In this document: positions 43,953 to 55,307 of the stretch, in pieces
Position numbering within the stretch: position 1 is the stretch's first letter
Layout of the letters: every line of letters begins with the position of its first letter
Origin: Dipteris shenzhenensis
Taxonomy: Eukaryota; Polypodiophyta; Polypodiopsida; Gleicheniales
Assembly: GCA_047967505.1 (NCBI GenBank)
Contig: CM106538.1
Direction: 5' to 3' (one strand)
Length of the DNA stretch: 64,000 bases
Translations under genes and position numbers: made by a program
Notes under the pieces: generated by a model
Database searches by the model: none
What the model was told of the DNA's origin: nothing
The model's input: only the letters and a program-made list of their open reading frames with translations

Positions 43953-46900
43953 GTCAACACTTATCCACAACTGGATTGAAGTTCTTGTTTTAAACTAGGA
44001 TAGCAAAATCATATATGGATCTCTGCGATGCCTGGACCTTAACATTGAAATCACATGTTTCATGGTAGGTAGCTTTTTTATCTGCCATGGTGGGCCCACG
44101 GGTAGCTGCAGCAGCAGCGCAAGCAGCTGTGGCAGCACTTGCAGAGGAGGATCCTGTAGCTTCTCAAATTTTGTCTTTAAATAATCACAACTCTCAGGCG
44201 GCTCACAAAGACCCTTTGCCAATAAGTGGAATTCAGGCTACAAGGTTAATATACTGTGAAGGGAGAAAAAGTACTTTAATCTGTCTATCTTATGTGTCTG
44301 CATAGGTAAGCATTCTGACTGCATAATTAAAATCATAGCACTTAAATGACAATATCTTGTCACTGGTTTTTGTGCAGCAGCAAAGAGCATGGTGAGAAAG
44401 AAGATGTGTCACTTACTAAAGGAGGTGAGGAGTCTCATCTCCAGATGCCTTGTCTTATTCAGTTCCTTCCTTTGAGAGTACCATTTAGCGATGCAGAACT
44501 TTCTCTTGGGCAATTGCTTCTTTCCTAAATGTGCCTGTTTTAGCCCCCGTCTGGACTTGACTTTCATCTCTTGCATTGTGCATTTACTTGTGTTATAGAG
44601 AAAGTTCTTGTGGCCTTACTGCAAAAATGACCCTAATGCGGAGCGGCTGAAAAAGTCAGTAAATGTATAAAGCAGAGGCTCTCTTACAGGTATATGCAGC
44701 TTGGTGTATGTAGAACGAGCTTTGTGAGGAAAAAATATTGTCATATGTAAGAGAATACTAGTTCATACTTCATGACCGAAGGGCTCTATCATGCAGAAGG
44801 GAGATAAAAGAAGCCAAAAAAACTAAAAAATTTCTCCTTGAATCAAACACTGTATAACAAGCCACCTTCCATGCATATCATTAAATGCCACTGTGGGCTG
44901 GAAATGATGTCTTACCAGAAAGGCTACGCCTAAAAAGAATGCTGGCCAGCATAGAAGATATCATAACCATGAAAGTGACCATGCTGTCCTGCATACGTGT
45001 GCTGATTGTGCTCTTACAGAGCCTTAATTTCAGGCTGCAAATTGTTGAGATACACAACAATCCCCAAGGAAATGGCAAGGATGTTTTGCTCCTCTACCCT
45101 GGCACACACAGTTAGGGGAAACGGAAACGGGGAAATGGGGAACGGAAACAGAAACGGAAACGTTTTGGGATTTCTGGGAGGGCTGCAACGGGGAAACACC
45201 ACGTCAGCAAGATAGGTTTAGAAAAGGGGGTTTTGAGATGAGAACACACGCATTAGAATGCTACAGCCTACAGCTTGAAAGAGAGCCAAGGGTTGAAAGA
45301 GAGGGCTGAAACTTGAAAGTGGGGCCTGAAAGAGGAGGGAACAGAAGGCTGAAAGAGAGGGCTGAAAGAGGGGACTGAAGGAGGGGGCTGGAGGGGAGTA
45401 GATGATGATGGAGGGCTAAAGCAGCTTGCAGGAGAGAAAGGAGAGGAAAGGAGTGAATGGGGCTCAAGGAGGGCTGGAAAACCTTGAGGATGGAGAGAAT
45501 ATGAGGCTGAAGGAGTGGAAGGAGGCCAAAATCGAAAGCAAAAAGACCAAAAACGGGGCTGGCGGCGGATTTCTCGTCATTTTGGAGACCTAGCAGCCTG
45601 TGTTGTCTGAAACGGCCCGTTTCAGGGTTCTGAAACGCGTTTCAGACTGGCTGAAACGTTTCAGCCAGCCGTTTCAGGGTCCTGAAACGTTTCAGTAAAC
45701 GGGGCTTCTCTGAAACGGCGTTTCAGGCCTGGCTGGGCTCTGAAACGCGTTTCAGCGTAACTGTGCTGGCACATCAGTCACTCAACTGCATGCAGAGCTA
45801 GAGGTTTGTTTTCTTTGGCAGGCTATTTAGATGACTCTTGATACCACAGTATAAGATGAAGCACAAACCAAGTGGAAATCTGGGTGAAGCACGTCCAAGT
45901 ATCAGGGTCAATTCCCCACATGCGAGCCTGTATGTGAGGGGGATGGCACGTAGGGCTTGGGTTGCTACACAAGCGACTCATCATTATGCATAGGCTTCCA
46001 CATGGACAGTGAATCAGCCTGCTGTCTGAGTAAATCTAGAGCATATGTGGGCTCCACTGTGGTTAGCACAGGTTTCTGCCACATGGGCAGCAAAAGGGCC
46101 CAACCATGTCAGCTGAGTAGCCCAGCAAAGGAGCAGGAAACCAGACCTAGAGAGGTTTATATAGGGCACTCAAAAGCCCTGGATACTAGACCTGACGAGC
46201 CGCCTTGGGGTCAGGCTGCATAAGAGGCATGGTTGGCCAGCAGGCAGGGGTTGGCCCCAGATAGGGGGTAGGCCAGTCTATCAGTCAGGCCCTTCTGGGG
46301 ATTGGTCGGCCTGCAGGGAGGGGAGGGTCTGTGACTAGTCCTCTTCTTCTATAGAAGGGGCTTTTGGGACCATGGATCCTATCCATGACAAGCCATTGAA
46401 GCATTCTTAGAGCACATAACAAGGAGGGAGTTTGGCAGGTGTAGGAGCACACAATTTTTGGTCCTTAGAGAGCAGCACCTTTGGACATATATGGTCCTAG
46501 AGAGAGCCGCATATCCCTACAAGTGACTCGGTCTCTAGTAAAAGACTGTAGAAAGAAGAAAGTTATATTGACGTCTTCAAAAGGCCTTACGGGCCTATGA
46601 GACAAAGTACACATCCAAAAGAGAGTAGCTATTACAACTCTGAGTGTCAGAAGTGGCCTTCATTTCATCTTTTTCAGACTGAGAGTCTTTGGGTCTAGAT
46701 TTGAAATCTTTGATTAGCATTATCCCATCTTGGTAAACAGCCCACTTTTTTTCCTTCCGGGCTTCATTTTACTCTAGGCAATAATGCATTTCTTGCCTTG
46801 AGCTAAGTGGGGGTGAGCTCCTCTGAAATCCACGTCTTGGTACTTCTCAGCTTGTTACTTTGTTTCAGAACCTTGCTCGTTGTTATCTTGTCCTAAAAGA

Positions 46901-49900
46901 CTACTTTTGCTTGTACCCCCTTTTGGAGGACATAAGCTATGCATTCTCAATCCCAATCAATCTGGGGTATTGTCTTCTTGAAATGGTCAATCTTTGTTTT
47001 CGTGCTTCCTCTCATAGTCCTGTGTCTGTGTCGTGTGTGTGTGTTCTACTTGGGTGCACGTGTTAGGAAGGATGATGCTTGCACCATGCCTTGTTCTACA
47101 TTGCTTCTTTTGAAGTCCATGCAACTTTATCTTCAAGGAGAGTCTTTGGAAAGAAGAAGAGCTCTGTAAAAAAGTTTGTTTCAATCAAGGAGCAATAGAA
47201 TACCTTTGGAGAGATTGTGAGCGCCCAGAACTACAAAACGAAAACATTGGTGCAAGCTTCTACACAAGGGACACAATGACTACACATCAGGCCAATTAGG
47301 TTTTGGAGCAACACACTAGGAATAGCATTTTCTATTTTGCACAACAAAAAAGAAAATTTCTTTTTTGGACTTTCGAACAACAAAATTACTGAATTTGTAC
47401 GATTGGATATATTCTAGTCGTACAAAGGTATGTTTTCTTTTCTCTTGGCAGGATATTGAGGGCTTGGAAGTCAGTGTGAGTCTATACAGCTACTGGAGCA
47501 GCCCGAAAATCAGCTACATGAACAAGTCTTTTTTTAAAGGTTTCACGTTATGTAGCTGGATGCTAATGCTCGGATTAGTGGACTTAATCCAGTAGGGTCA
47601 AGGGGCCCTAGCATTAAGGGAAGCAAGCTTACGTGGGGCTAGAGGAGTTAGAACACTAGCAAAGGGCCAATTGGCTATATTTAGCCAAGACGCTTTTTGG
47701 AAAGTGGAATGCTCCCATATATAAGAGTGCCCAAGGCAATGCCCAAAGCTCTAGTGTCTCGTAGCCACCAAAGCCGTCCACAAGGGACCTTCAGCATAGT
47801 ATCTTGTGATCCGCCATGTAGAAGGTAGGACTCTAGGCTCGAGGTCGAGACCAGACCAGACCATTCAAGCTTAACAAGATTGCCGATGCTTTGAGTCACA
47901 TTGGGGAGGCAACTCTTTTGAGTTTTACCGAGGCAAGAGCTGACCTTTATGATTCCTAAGAGGGCTATGTAGGATGAACAATCATTTCGATTAGGATTGG
48001 TAGCAAGTCCAGACAAGGAGCGCCACAAGATTCAGGGGTCATACCATCGATTTAGGTGTCGGGTGGTAAGTTCACATTCGGAATAGCTTGCTGTTCCGAA
48101 ATGGAAAGATTTGCATTCCTAATGATGTAAAGTAGGAGGAAGAACTTATACGAATATCATGATGCTCCAACCTCAGGTCATCTAGGAACTTAGGGAACCT
48201 ATGATTTAGTAAAACGAATGTTTTACTGAACTAAGATAAAGGCCGAGATAACTGACTATGTGATAAAATTCAAGTAGTGTAAAATCAATAAGATAGAACA
48301 CTTTAGGGCTAGAGGATTGTTGCATCCTCTAGACATCCCTGGGCGTGAATGGGAGAGTGTTTCTATGGACTTCATTGTGAAATTATCATGAAGCCAGCGA
48401 GTGCATGACACTATTTGGGTTGTGGTGGATAGATTGATGAATATGGCTAGATTTTCACCCACAAAGATAAGGGCTACTGCATTGGTTCATCAATTTGTTT
48501 AGCAACTCTTCAGGCTGTATGGGTTGCCTTGTGATATTGTCAGTGGCAAAGATCTGAAGTTCTCATGCATTTTGGGCAGGAATGTTTAAAAGTTAGGAAT
48601 CACTTGGAGTATGAGTTTTACTTATCATTTTGAGTCTGATGGACAAAAAGAAAGGGTGAATCCAATCTTGGAAGAAAGCTTGGAGCATACGTCTCCAAGA
48701 GGCCATCTAATTGGGAGAAGACGATTCCGGGAAGCTCCCATGCCGGGGTGTGGTTCGTTGAAGAGTGTGTTGATGCTGATTGGACGAGGTGTTAGATCAA
48801 CAGCGGATGGAGTTCACATTGGCGACGACTAGAGCGAGTGTAGTACTCATTGATATTTGATTATTTCCTTGGCAACTTAGGCGGGGTTTATAACTTGAGC
48901 ATTGGCATGGTGGAACAGAGCATTGTGGTTCTATTTGTGTGCTATTACTTTGTCATCCGCCACTTCAACCCAACAAAGGCCAATGACAAAGTAGCCATGG
49001 TGTGGATGGCCACTAGGAGATGTGGTAAATAGCCATGGCGTGAATGACATCTAGTCATAGGGGATAGCCATGTGGGATGAAGGTGTTCCCTTAAGCAGAA
49101 GAATATGTTGGAAATTTATAGAAGTGAAGTAGGTCTCTGGCATCAATACTAGGAGCATTTCGTGATCATTAAATGGACAGAAGTTAAGCTTTGTGATTGT
49201 AGTACAAAGCAATGTGAGCCCCCCTATGGCGATTGACTAGTGTGGGCACTCTAAAGAGCATTGATTGAAAACACAAGGTCATACAATGGACAAAAAGCTC
49301 AAATGGGCATGCGGAACACACGGGTTGTGGTGAATTTTACAGCAGCCCCTTGTAGAAGTAGGCGGTGGGGATTGTGGATGCAACATGGTAACCTACATAA
49401 ATGATAAGGTTCTTGGGAGGCTTTGTGGTAAGATGAGGCTAGTTGTTGAAACACAAGGCCATTGGATCAATGTGAAAATATTCATTGAGTTGGTGGCTAG
49501 GACAAAAAGCTCATAGTTTGTACTAGGGAGCCACGAAATTGTAATGGGAAACCCTGATCCATTACTACAATTTCTCCCAGTTAAGGATTGTATGTTTGGG
49601 TTGAATGATCGGATCAAAATGGAAGTTAGGGCTGAGTATGCCAATATGTTGGGTGATTCAATTGCTATCACATTAAATTACGAGGATGTAAGGGGCAAAA
49701 CAAGTGGTTTTGTGCATTTGAGTACCCCAAGAAATTAATGTCGGAGAGGAAGTTTACAAGGAAAGGAAATATACAACAAATCAATAATGAAGCCAAGCAA
49801 GTTAGGATAAGTGGCAATGGTTCCCAACCAAGTACCACCATAGGGGTGAAAAGAAAAAGGTCCCATATGTAGTTTGGGGTTGGTCAAAATCTTCTTCGAC

Positions 49901-52667
49901 TCTATAGCAGAAAGAGAAGGCAAGAGAACGATTATGCTTCAAATGTTTAAGCCATGCATGAATTTTCTATGCTATTTTTTGTGGGAAATTGCCTTGGGGC
50001 AAGTGATGAACGTAAGAATGTATGAGTGAGTCCTATAGAGGGATCACAAAAGGGGCATAGTGGGAAAGCGCATAGTAAGAGGACACTCGGCAAGATGCCG
50101 AGTGAGGACCCTTCTAGGGTCTAGGGGACAACATGCAGGTACAAAAACATATACAAGCTATGAAATTGTGATATGCTCATGTGGTAGATATGCGAGGTTT
50201 GCAAGTCAGAGGCAAGCGAGTAGATTGTGTTCTTTATAGGTCAAGCAAAAAGCAGGACACAATTGCTTTGCGACAACAGAGGTAGAGTATATTGCTTTAA
50301 CTGTGCTTGTGAAGCAACAGCAAAGGCTTCTAGGTGAACTTGGTTCACTCCAAGGGAATCTACTATGATCTTTTGTTGCAACATGAGTGCAATTGCTTTA
50401 GTAGATCATGGGCACAAACCAAAGAGAGAGAGACCTTTGACCTATCCTTTGTTTCTCTAAAGATCTGTCGGCAGACCTATTCACAAAGGCATTGCCAAAA
50501 TCAAAATTTGAGAAGCTCAGGGAGCTAATCAAACATGAGAGCTTATACTAAAGAGAAAGTGTTAGAATGATTAGTATGACAATCTGGTGTGATGGACATA
50601 GGCTATTGCATTGGTTGAGTCTGTGTGCGCAACTCTGTATATAATTTGTATGTCTATCTTCTTGTGTCGTGGTTTTGTGCATATGACTGTCCATCTCCCT
50701 CTTCATCTTCACTTTCTAACGCTATTCTACTCGTTTGCACATCTTTGTGACTGGGATCTAAGGGTAGTGTGATATTTGGGAACAATCCTCTGTGGGATGT
50801 GGTTAAACCAAATGTAGGCATTCACTTTATATTTCTGACAAGGCATTCCAACTTTTCAAGGTACTTTTACCAGGCAAATCCCAACAATCTCTGAACCACA
50901 ATTTTTTTGGTTCATTACAGGCACGGAGATTTTGGGTGGGCCGCCGCATGGTAGTGCTGTCACAAAAACCACCCCATCTGCCATCAAAACCTGTGTCAGC
51001 CTCCAAACCTGAATTTGATTTTCTGCCTGCACCAGTTGTCTGCATTTATGTTCCCTCAGCACCCACTTTTAGATCCCCACATGATCTGAGCAGGGTCCAG
51101 GAAGGATTCTCCTCTCATTGGGATTGATATAATAACTCACTGGAGATAACTCTCATCCTACATTTCTTTTTTCAATAGGGATTCAGAGTTAGGTTTTCAA
51201 GGATATTAGAAATTTGGAATCAGAACAAAAAAATCTGAATTTGCACCATTGGATATGTTCTTGTCTTACAAAGGTGTATATCTATATCTCCACACACGCG
51301 CGCACACACACACACATACATATCACAATGGAATGGTCATGCATGATATCTAGATTCCAAACTGGGACATGATCTACAGGCTTAAAAGATTAGTTTTTTT
51401 CAAATTGGGGCTATTAAGCTGGGGAATCACATCTGCTGAAGCTATTGGTGGGATTTGGTACGCCACCTTTCCCTTCCTCAGAAATTTGGGCTTCAATGCT
51501 GCAAATGAAGTGAAATCTGGCTGCACACTCTGTGCGTGTGAGTTTGCTCCAAATCGTGATTCTTTATTGTTGTGTGACCTCATAAGGAAGCTCCTCATGG
51601 CCCCTCGCTGCTAAATCTGTTGGAATTTACATATGTGCCAGGGTCCTTGCTGTTTGGACTGCAGATGGCCTGCAAATGGCTGGAAAAGTGATGGATCTAC
51701 CACAAACGTGTTGCATGTTTAGAAGGCACAATGGTGGTGTCAACTGCCTAGATCTTTTGCAAGTTGCCAATGTTTTATACTAAAATCTTCCCAGGTTGCT
51801 AGCATTTTAACTATTTTGCTGGTAACTCGAATTCTGTTGTGCCTCTGTTTGGTGAAATGCTGAACCTCAACAGGCAGCAAAAAGTCTGATGGATTGTTTC
51901 CTCAATTTTTGTGGTTGCAATAAAGAAAGTAAACTTTAGTGCTCTATCCTCTACCTTCATCCCAAAGCTAGCATGATTTATTACAAATGCCTTTTTCAGA
52001 AAATCCATCGTAGAAACTATAAGCTGAAAGGCTGGAAGCGGGATTACATACCAATTTTTGGAAATTTTTCGAATGATTGGACTCTTCTTTCTTCTTTCTA
52101 TGAACTCTACGATTAGGTGAAGATAGACACAGTGAGCCTAACAATTCTGAATACGGTGGATCTCTGACACTTTTGCATCCTGGCATTCAATTTGTGTGTA
52201 GTTCCAGAACAAATGCAGTTGGCAAAGGAGGTTGAGACTGAGAATGGAAATGCTGCTCCTTTAAAAGATCCAGTTCCATCAGTTACACAAATTCGAGCTG
52301 GAGTTGCTACCGCTATTGGTGCTGTTTCAGCAAATGCAAAATTATTGGCAGACCAGGAGGAGCGTGAAATAGAACACCTCATGGCAAGCATAATTGAAAA
52401 TCAGGTAAATGGTGACAGTATTTTAGGCTTGTAGTAGAAGAAATTTGATATGTTCAGGTTACTCTTACAATCTCTAAGACATGTTGTAAGCGCACATGGG
52501 CTTTATTGTGAACGCAGTTTAAAAAGCTTCAAGGTAAGGTTGAACATTTTGAAGAGCTGGAGTTTCTACTAGAGAGGGAGCATGCACAGATTGAAAAGGC
52601 ACGAACACAGGTTCTTGCTGATTGGATACGTTATTCACATTATCATTATAATGCTGGCCCTGGGTGA
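43440..52667 (+). CDS. SWI3A: SWI3A-like SWI/SNF chromatin-remodelling subunit, C-terminal half
   Basis: SWI3 proteins (BAF155/170 homologues) are core nuclear subunits of SWI/SNF remodellers and dimerise through a C-terminal coiled coil. Five exons are supported: 43440-43952, 44069-44244, 44378-44424, 52202-52404 and 52518-52667. They encode a short Cys pair (CPSC), a SANT domain (SWTKQEALLLLEAVSKYGED to IKLPFGDQFL), EPPLKRKR, the VAFLSAMVGPRVA region, and the coiled coil (NAKLLADQEEREIEHLMASI). All introns are GT-AG and phases agree. The PPxKRKR and LADQEERE features favour SWI3A over SWI3B-D. SWIRM exons are not in view, so the gene may be split far upstream or be a partial copy. Confidence 0.8.
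44069..44244 (+). CDS. SWI3A: SWI3A-like exon b: VGPRVA region
   Basis: Acceptor CATGGTAG at 44068. Encodes VAFLSAMVGPRVAAAAAQ, then AAVAALAEEDPVASQ, the Ala-rich helix conserved in SWI3 proteins. It joins exon a in phase 0 (…NPIVAQ). Donor ACAAG/GTTAAT. Confidence 0.8.
44378..44424 (+). CDS. SWI3A: SWI3A-like exon c
   Basis: Acceptor GTTTTTGTGCAG at 44377, donor GGAG/GTGAGG at 44424. Encodes SKEHGEKEDVSLTKG. The outgoing phase (one base) matches the incoming two bases at 52202. It is short and charged, so it is supported mainly by splice sites and phase. Confidence 0.6.
45280..45500 (+). repeat. purine-rich GCTGAAAGAG-like repeats inside hAT-NA2
   Basis: Several copies of GGCTGAAAGAG or GGCTGAAGGAG. 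The plus strand is almost free of pyrimidine runs. Confidence 0.65.
45600..45765. repeat. GAAACGTTTC palindrome cluster, right end of hAT-NA2
   Basis: About ten half-sites of TGAAACG or CGTTTCA, several back to back as TGAAACGCGTTTCA or TGAAACGTTTCA. Confidence 0.8.
45774..47599. other. intron DNA without recognised features
   Basis: Short frames (for example 45957-46223 and 46939-47169) have no recognisable product. No terminal repeats were found. Confidence 0.4.
47600..47870. repeat. possible LTR-like segment
   Basis: CCGTCCACAAGGGACCTTC and GATCCGCCATGTAGA in this stretch resemble parts of the LARD LTR (GTCCAGAGGACCTTCGATAC, GATCCGCCATGTAGA at 1787-1801). It may be a distant relative inserted next to gypsy D. 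The match is short. Confidence 0.35.
47870..48740 (+). pseudogene. Gypsy D integrase relic
   Basis: KLNKIADALSHIGEA is the end of RNase H (normally ADALSR). YHDAPTSGHLG, VKRMFY and NKIEHFRARGLLHPLDIP correspond to the HHCC region and linker. WESVSMDFIVKLS (first Asp), DTIWVVVDRLMNMARFSPTK, LFRLYGLPCDIVSGKDLKFS (second Asp region altered from SDRD to SGKD) and SDGQKERVNPILEE follow. Many stops; a different lineage from gypsy A and B. Confidence 0.75.
48741..50180. other. intron DNA, unassigned
   Basis: A frame around 49540-49735 (MGNPDPLLQFLPVKDCMFGL) has no recognised domain. An ACTCGGCA/TGCCGAGT stem with a 3-base loop lies at 50085-50103. Nothing else is supported. Confidence 0.35.
50180..50560 (+). 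pseudogene. Copia-3 RNase H end
   Basis: SSKKQDTIAL, then TTEVEYIAL in a shifted frame, is the copia K-K-Q--V--S-TEAEY motif. DLSADLFTKALPKSKFEKLR then ELIKHESLY is the usual copia C-terminus. ACTAAAGAGAAAG precedes TGTTAGAATGATTAG, a probable PPT and LTR start at 50561. Confidence 0.75.
50561..50800 (+). repeat. Copia-3 3' LTR start (end not defined)
   Basis: Begins TGTTAGAATG, like the copia-1 LTR start (TGTTAGAATT). No partner LTR is seen. Confidence 0.45.
51289..51330. repeat. (CA)n microsatellite
   Basis: CACACACGCGCGCACACACA and following CA units, in the SWI3A intron. Confidence 0.85.
52202..52404 (+). CDS. SWI3A: SWI3A-like exon d: start of coiled coil
   Basis: Acceptor TTTGTGTGTAG at 52201. 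Encodes VPEQMQLAKEVETENGN, then TQIRAGVATAIGAVSANAKL and LADQEEREIEHLMASIIENQ. The IRA-VATA-GA-A--AK-LADQEERE pattern is the most diagnostic SWI3 signature. Donor CAG/GTAAAT. Confidence 0.88.
52518..52667 (+). CDS. SWI3A: SWI3A-like exon e: coiled-coil end and stop
   Basis: Acceptor GTGAACGCAG at 52517. Encodes FKKLQGKVEHFEELEFLLER, then EHAQIEKARTQVLADWIRYS and a stop TGA at 52665. The heptad-like Leu/Phe spacing continues the dimerisation helix. It is shorter at the C-terminus than Arabidopsis SWI3A as I recall it. Confidence 0.85.
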   Translation, partial: FKKLQGKVEHFEELEFLLEREHAQIEKARTQVLADWIRYSHYHYNAGPG

Positions 52668-54230
52668 AGGCCGTAACTTGTTGTCATAGTTGTCTATTTC
52701 TAACAATCACCCTTATGCTCGCAATAGACGAAATTCTTTTTAGGCTTGACATTTAAAGCAGTGGAGGGGTTACAAAGTCTCAGTTAAGGCGTTGCAAAGC
52801 CTCAGCCCTATTGGATCCACTCACTAGATCAGTGGCAGCTGGCTTGTTGTCCATTTGCAAGATCTCTAGCAGATACTGATTCCTGCTTGTGGAGTATGGG
52901 ATGGAGCACATGCTGCCCTGATCTTTGCAAAAGCACTGGCAGTATGGAATTGCTTTCGAAAGAAGGCCATGATGAAAGAAGACCTTTGCAGGTCCCCTTT
53001 TTCGTGCAAGCATTCTGGATCAAACGAAGACAAGGGACTGCCTGTGTGTGACACTGGAATCTTGACAGTCTCAGTTGGTGGAACGCCTTTTGTACTCCCT
53101 GATGCCATGGACAGCTTTTCTTCTGTGAGAGACTATTTGCATATCGCGTTGTGAATAGCATTGCCTATTCCCTGTTTTTCCACATTTATTGTCGTGATTT
53201 TGACTGCCTCGAGTTGCAGTGAACTGTGAAATCGCTCCTTTTCCCATGACGTTCACAATGACTTGTTTTGACATTATACAGAAAATGTTGCTTTTTTATA
53301 ATTTTCCAGCACCTCTGCATGCATTATGTGTTCCAATCTTAAACATGCTACTATATATCATCTTCATCATAATCGTTTCCAATACATTCAGTTGATTGAG
53401 CTTGTATGGGATTGGTTTGGTTAGAAAAGAGTGATATATCATATGCTGTAGCCCATCACAACTGCTAAAAGATTTCTGGCACTTGTGTTGAATGCCCGGG
53501 CATACACCTTTTAAAGGTTCAAATAGAAAAAGAGCCAGACCCGCTGGGCTATCTAGATACACTCTTTCTCCATCACCAAGAGATAAAACCACTTAAAAGG
53601 TTCTTAGCAATCCAAGGAAGAGAAACCACCTGTGGAAGATCTAGATACTGCAATTCCAGCTTTATCAAAGCAATATTAGAAAGGATGTATGCATCAATAA
53701 AATCCTTTGTTTTCCAAAATTTAGTAAGAAACTACTGAGTTGAATGGCTGAGAGAGAGATTACAAGGACAGTTAATGGGAAGATCACAAAACAAATCAAA
53801 TTAACTGCGAACAATACCAAGTCTACATGCTTTGAAATCCAAACTATCATCCCATGCTACTATCAAGATTATGCACAAGAGGTGCCTTAAAGATCTTAAC
53901 ACAACTTAGAATCGAATTCTAGGTAACATCTATGAATCTTGTTGTTTTGGTGAGTAAGCAAGAGCTAGATTTGGGAATTGCAACCTCATGTATGGCAATA
54001 TGCTCAAATGACAAGCATCAATATAGCATTATGCTATGTGCCATCTATTGATGATTACAATAGATTTGAAAGTGAACTTGGATCTATCTGAGAAATTCAA
54101 AGAGTTAAAGAGAATGGTGGTAATCTAATAAAAAGGAAGACTAAGAGTTCAAAGGTCTATAACAAGAGCATATTTTTTGAGGTTTTTTAAATTTGGAAGA
54201 CAGTTATGTTGTGTAGGAGATATATATACA
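52668..54230. other. 3' flank of the SWI3A-like gene, no recognised gene
   Basis: Likely 3' UTR followed by intergenic DNA. Overlapping short frames at 52780-53161 have no recognisable product. A phrase similar to copia gag or pol could be hidden near 53930-54180, but I cannot support it. Confidence 0.35.
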
Positions 54231-54236
54231 TATATA

Positions 54237-54237
<1 letters not shown>

Positions 54238-54277
<40 letters not shown>

Positions 54278-54282
54278 CACGT
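54238..54282. repeat. (TC)n/(CA)n compound microsatellite
   Basis: TCTCTCTC followed by about 15 CA units, preceded by ATATATACATATATAT. Confidence 0.88.
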
Positions 54283-54864
54283 GTAGTTTCCTGCTTAATG
54301 AAAGCTTTCACCAAATCATGCACTTTAATGATAAATTGTTGAGACAACATTAACAAGCATATGCATAGGATATAAATTAAATATTAATTATTTCAAAATA
54401 TGAAATTAGGCGGAGATTGAATTCCTTTGATGGATTGAAGTGTATGGGAATCAAACCCATGGTGAGACATATATGAGTATTTGGTTCAATAAGACATTCC
54501 CATATCCACAATAATAAATTAGGAAAGTTTGCATGAAAAAGAGAGAGAGCTTTTCCACTAGCTATTTTGATGAGAGAAATGCATATTGAATAAAGATAAA
54601 TCAAATCGATGTTTTTAATTTCATGCACATTGAACTCGTATGGATGTCAATTGGTGGATGTCAATTTTCTTAATGGAGATCTATGAGAAGAGGTCTATTG
54701 TATGTGAGTGCCACTACGTTTTGAAGTAAAGAAAAGAAGAAATGGGAAAAAAATCAAAGAAAAACAAGGTGAATGATATTTAATCATTCAGAATGCCTGC
54801 CCAATATAAAAAGAGCAAAAAAGAATCCATTGGAGATGGTGTGGAGGAAGATTGCAGAAGATAA

Positions 54865-54866
<2 letters not shown>

Positions 54867-54900
<34 letters not shown>
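54867..54900. repeat. (GA)n microsatellite
   Basis: GAGAGAGAG run. On the minus strand it gives a poly-Ser/Leu frame that is not a gene. Confidence 0.88.
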
Positions 54901-55307
54901 AATGAATTTTTTTTAGAAGTTCACTTGAGCATTTACTCAAACTCCCCCTAAAATGCCTATAAGCCACAAATAAATCTGTGAGGAGGGAAACAAAAAACAC
55001 ATGTACCAACCAAATAGATCCACTCGCATCAACCACTTTAAAGTCTGCATTCAAGTCCATACTCGAGCTAATGAAGAGAAGCCACGTATCAAAATATTGT
55101 CCAATAGAAAAATTGCGCTTCCAAAAATTGTAAAAACGCCTAATTTTTGCTTTGCCCAATTTGAAACGTTGCTAAGGCTCCCCCCAAAGGGCAGGCCAAA
55201 AAGTATCCCACAAATTTAGTATAGAAAAATTAATGCATACTTCAAGCTAAAAGGATTTATCAAAAGTGAACATGATGAGGGGTTATACTCAAAGGATAAG
55301 GAGCCTA

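Larger units (their letters stand above)
45107..45765. mobile_element. hAT-NA2: 659-bp hAT MITE in the SWI3A intron
   Basis: Perfect 8-bp TSD CTGGCACA at 45099-45106 and 45766-45773. Ends CACAGTTAGGGGAAACGG and, inverted, CACAGTTACGCTGAAACGCG form a short imperfect TIR. The left end is rich in GGAAACGG. The right 170 bp contains repeated CTGAAACG and CGTTTCAG, including palindromes. No coding capacity: the middle is (GCTGAAAGAG)-like purine-rich sequence. The GAAACG subterminal repeats resemble those of the decayed hAT at 16-18.6 kb. Confidence 0.85.
44425..52201 (+). other. 7777-bp intron of the SWI3A-like gene
   Basis: Begins GTGAGG and ends TTTGTGTGTAG. Filled largely with mobile-element sequence: hAT-NA2 (45107-45765), an LTR-like piece and gypsy D integrase (47600-48740), a copia 3' end (50180-50560) and microsatellites. 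The neighbouring introns are only 113-133 bp. Confidence 0.7.

Noticed and set aside
44425-44528. Read-through of SWI3A exon c to a stop at 44526
   Set aside because: A GTGAGG donor at 44425 and exact phase match to 52202 favour splicing.
47681-48028. 115-codon minus-strand ORF
   Set aside because: It runs antisense through the LTR-like piece and the gypsy D relic.
50085-50103. ACTCGGCA hairpin as a terminator or regulatory stem
   Set aside because: Short, isolated and inside an intron; nothing ties it to a transcript end.
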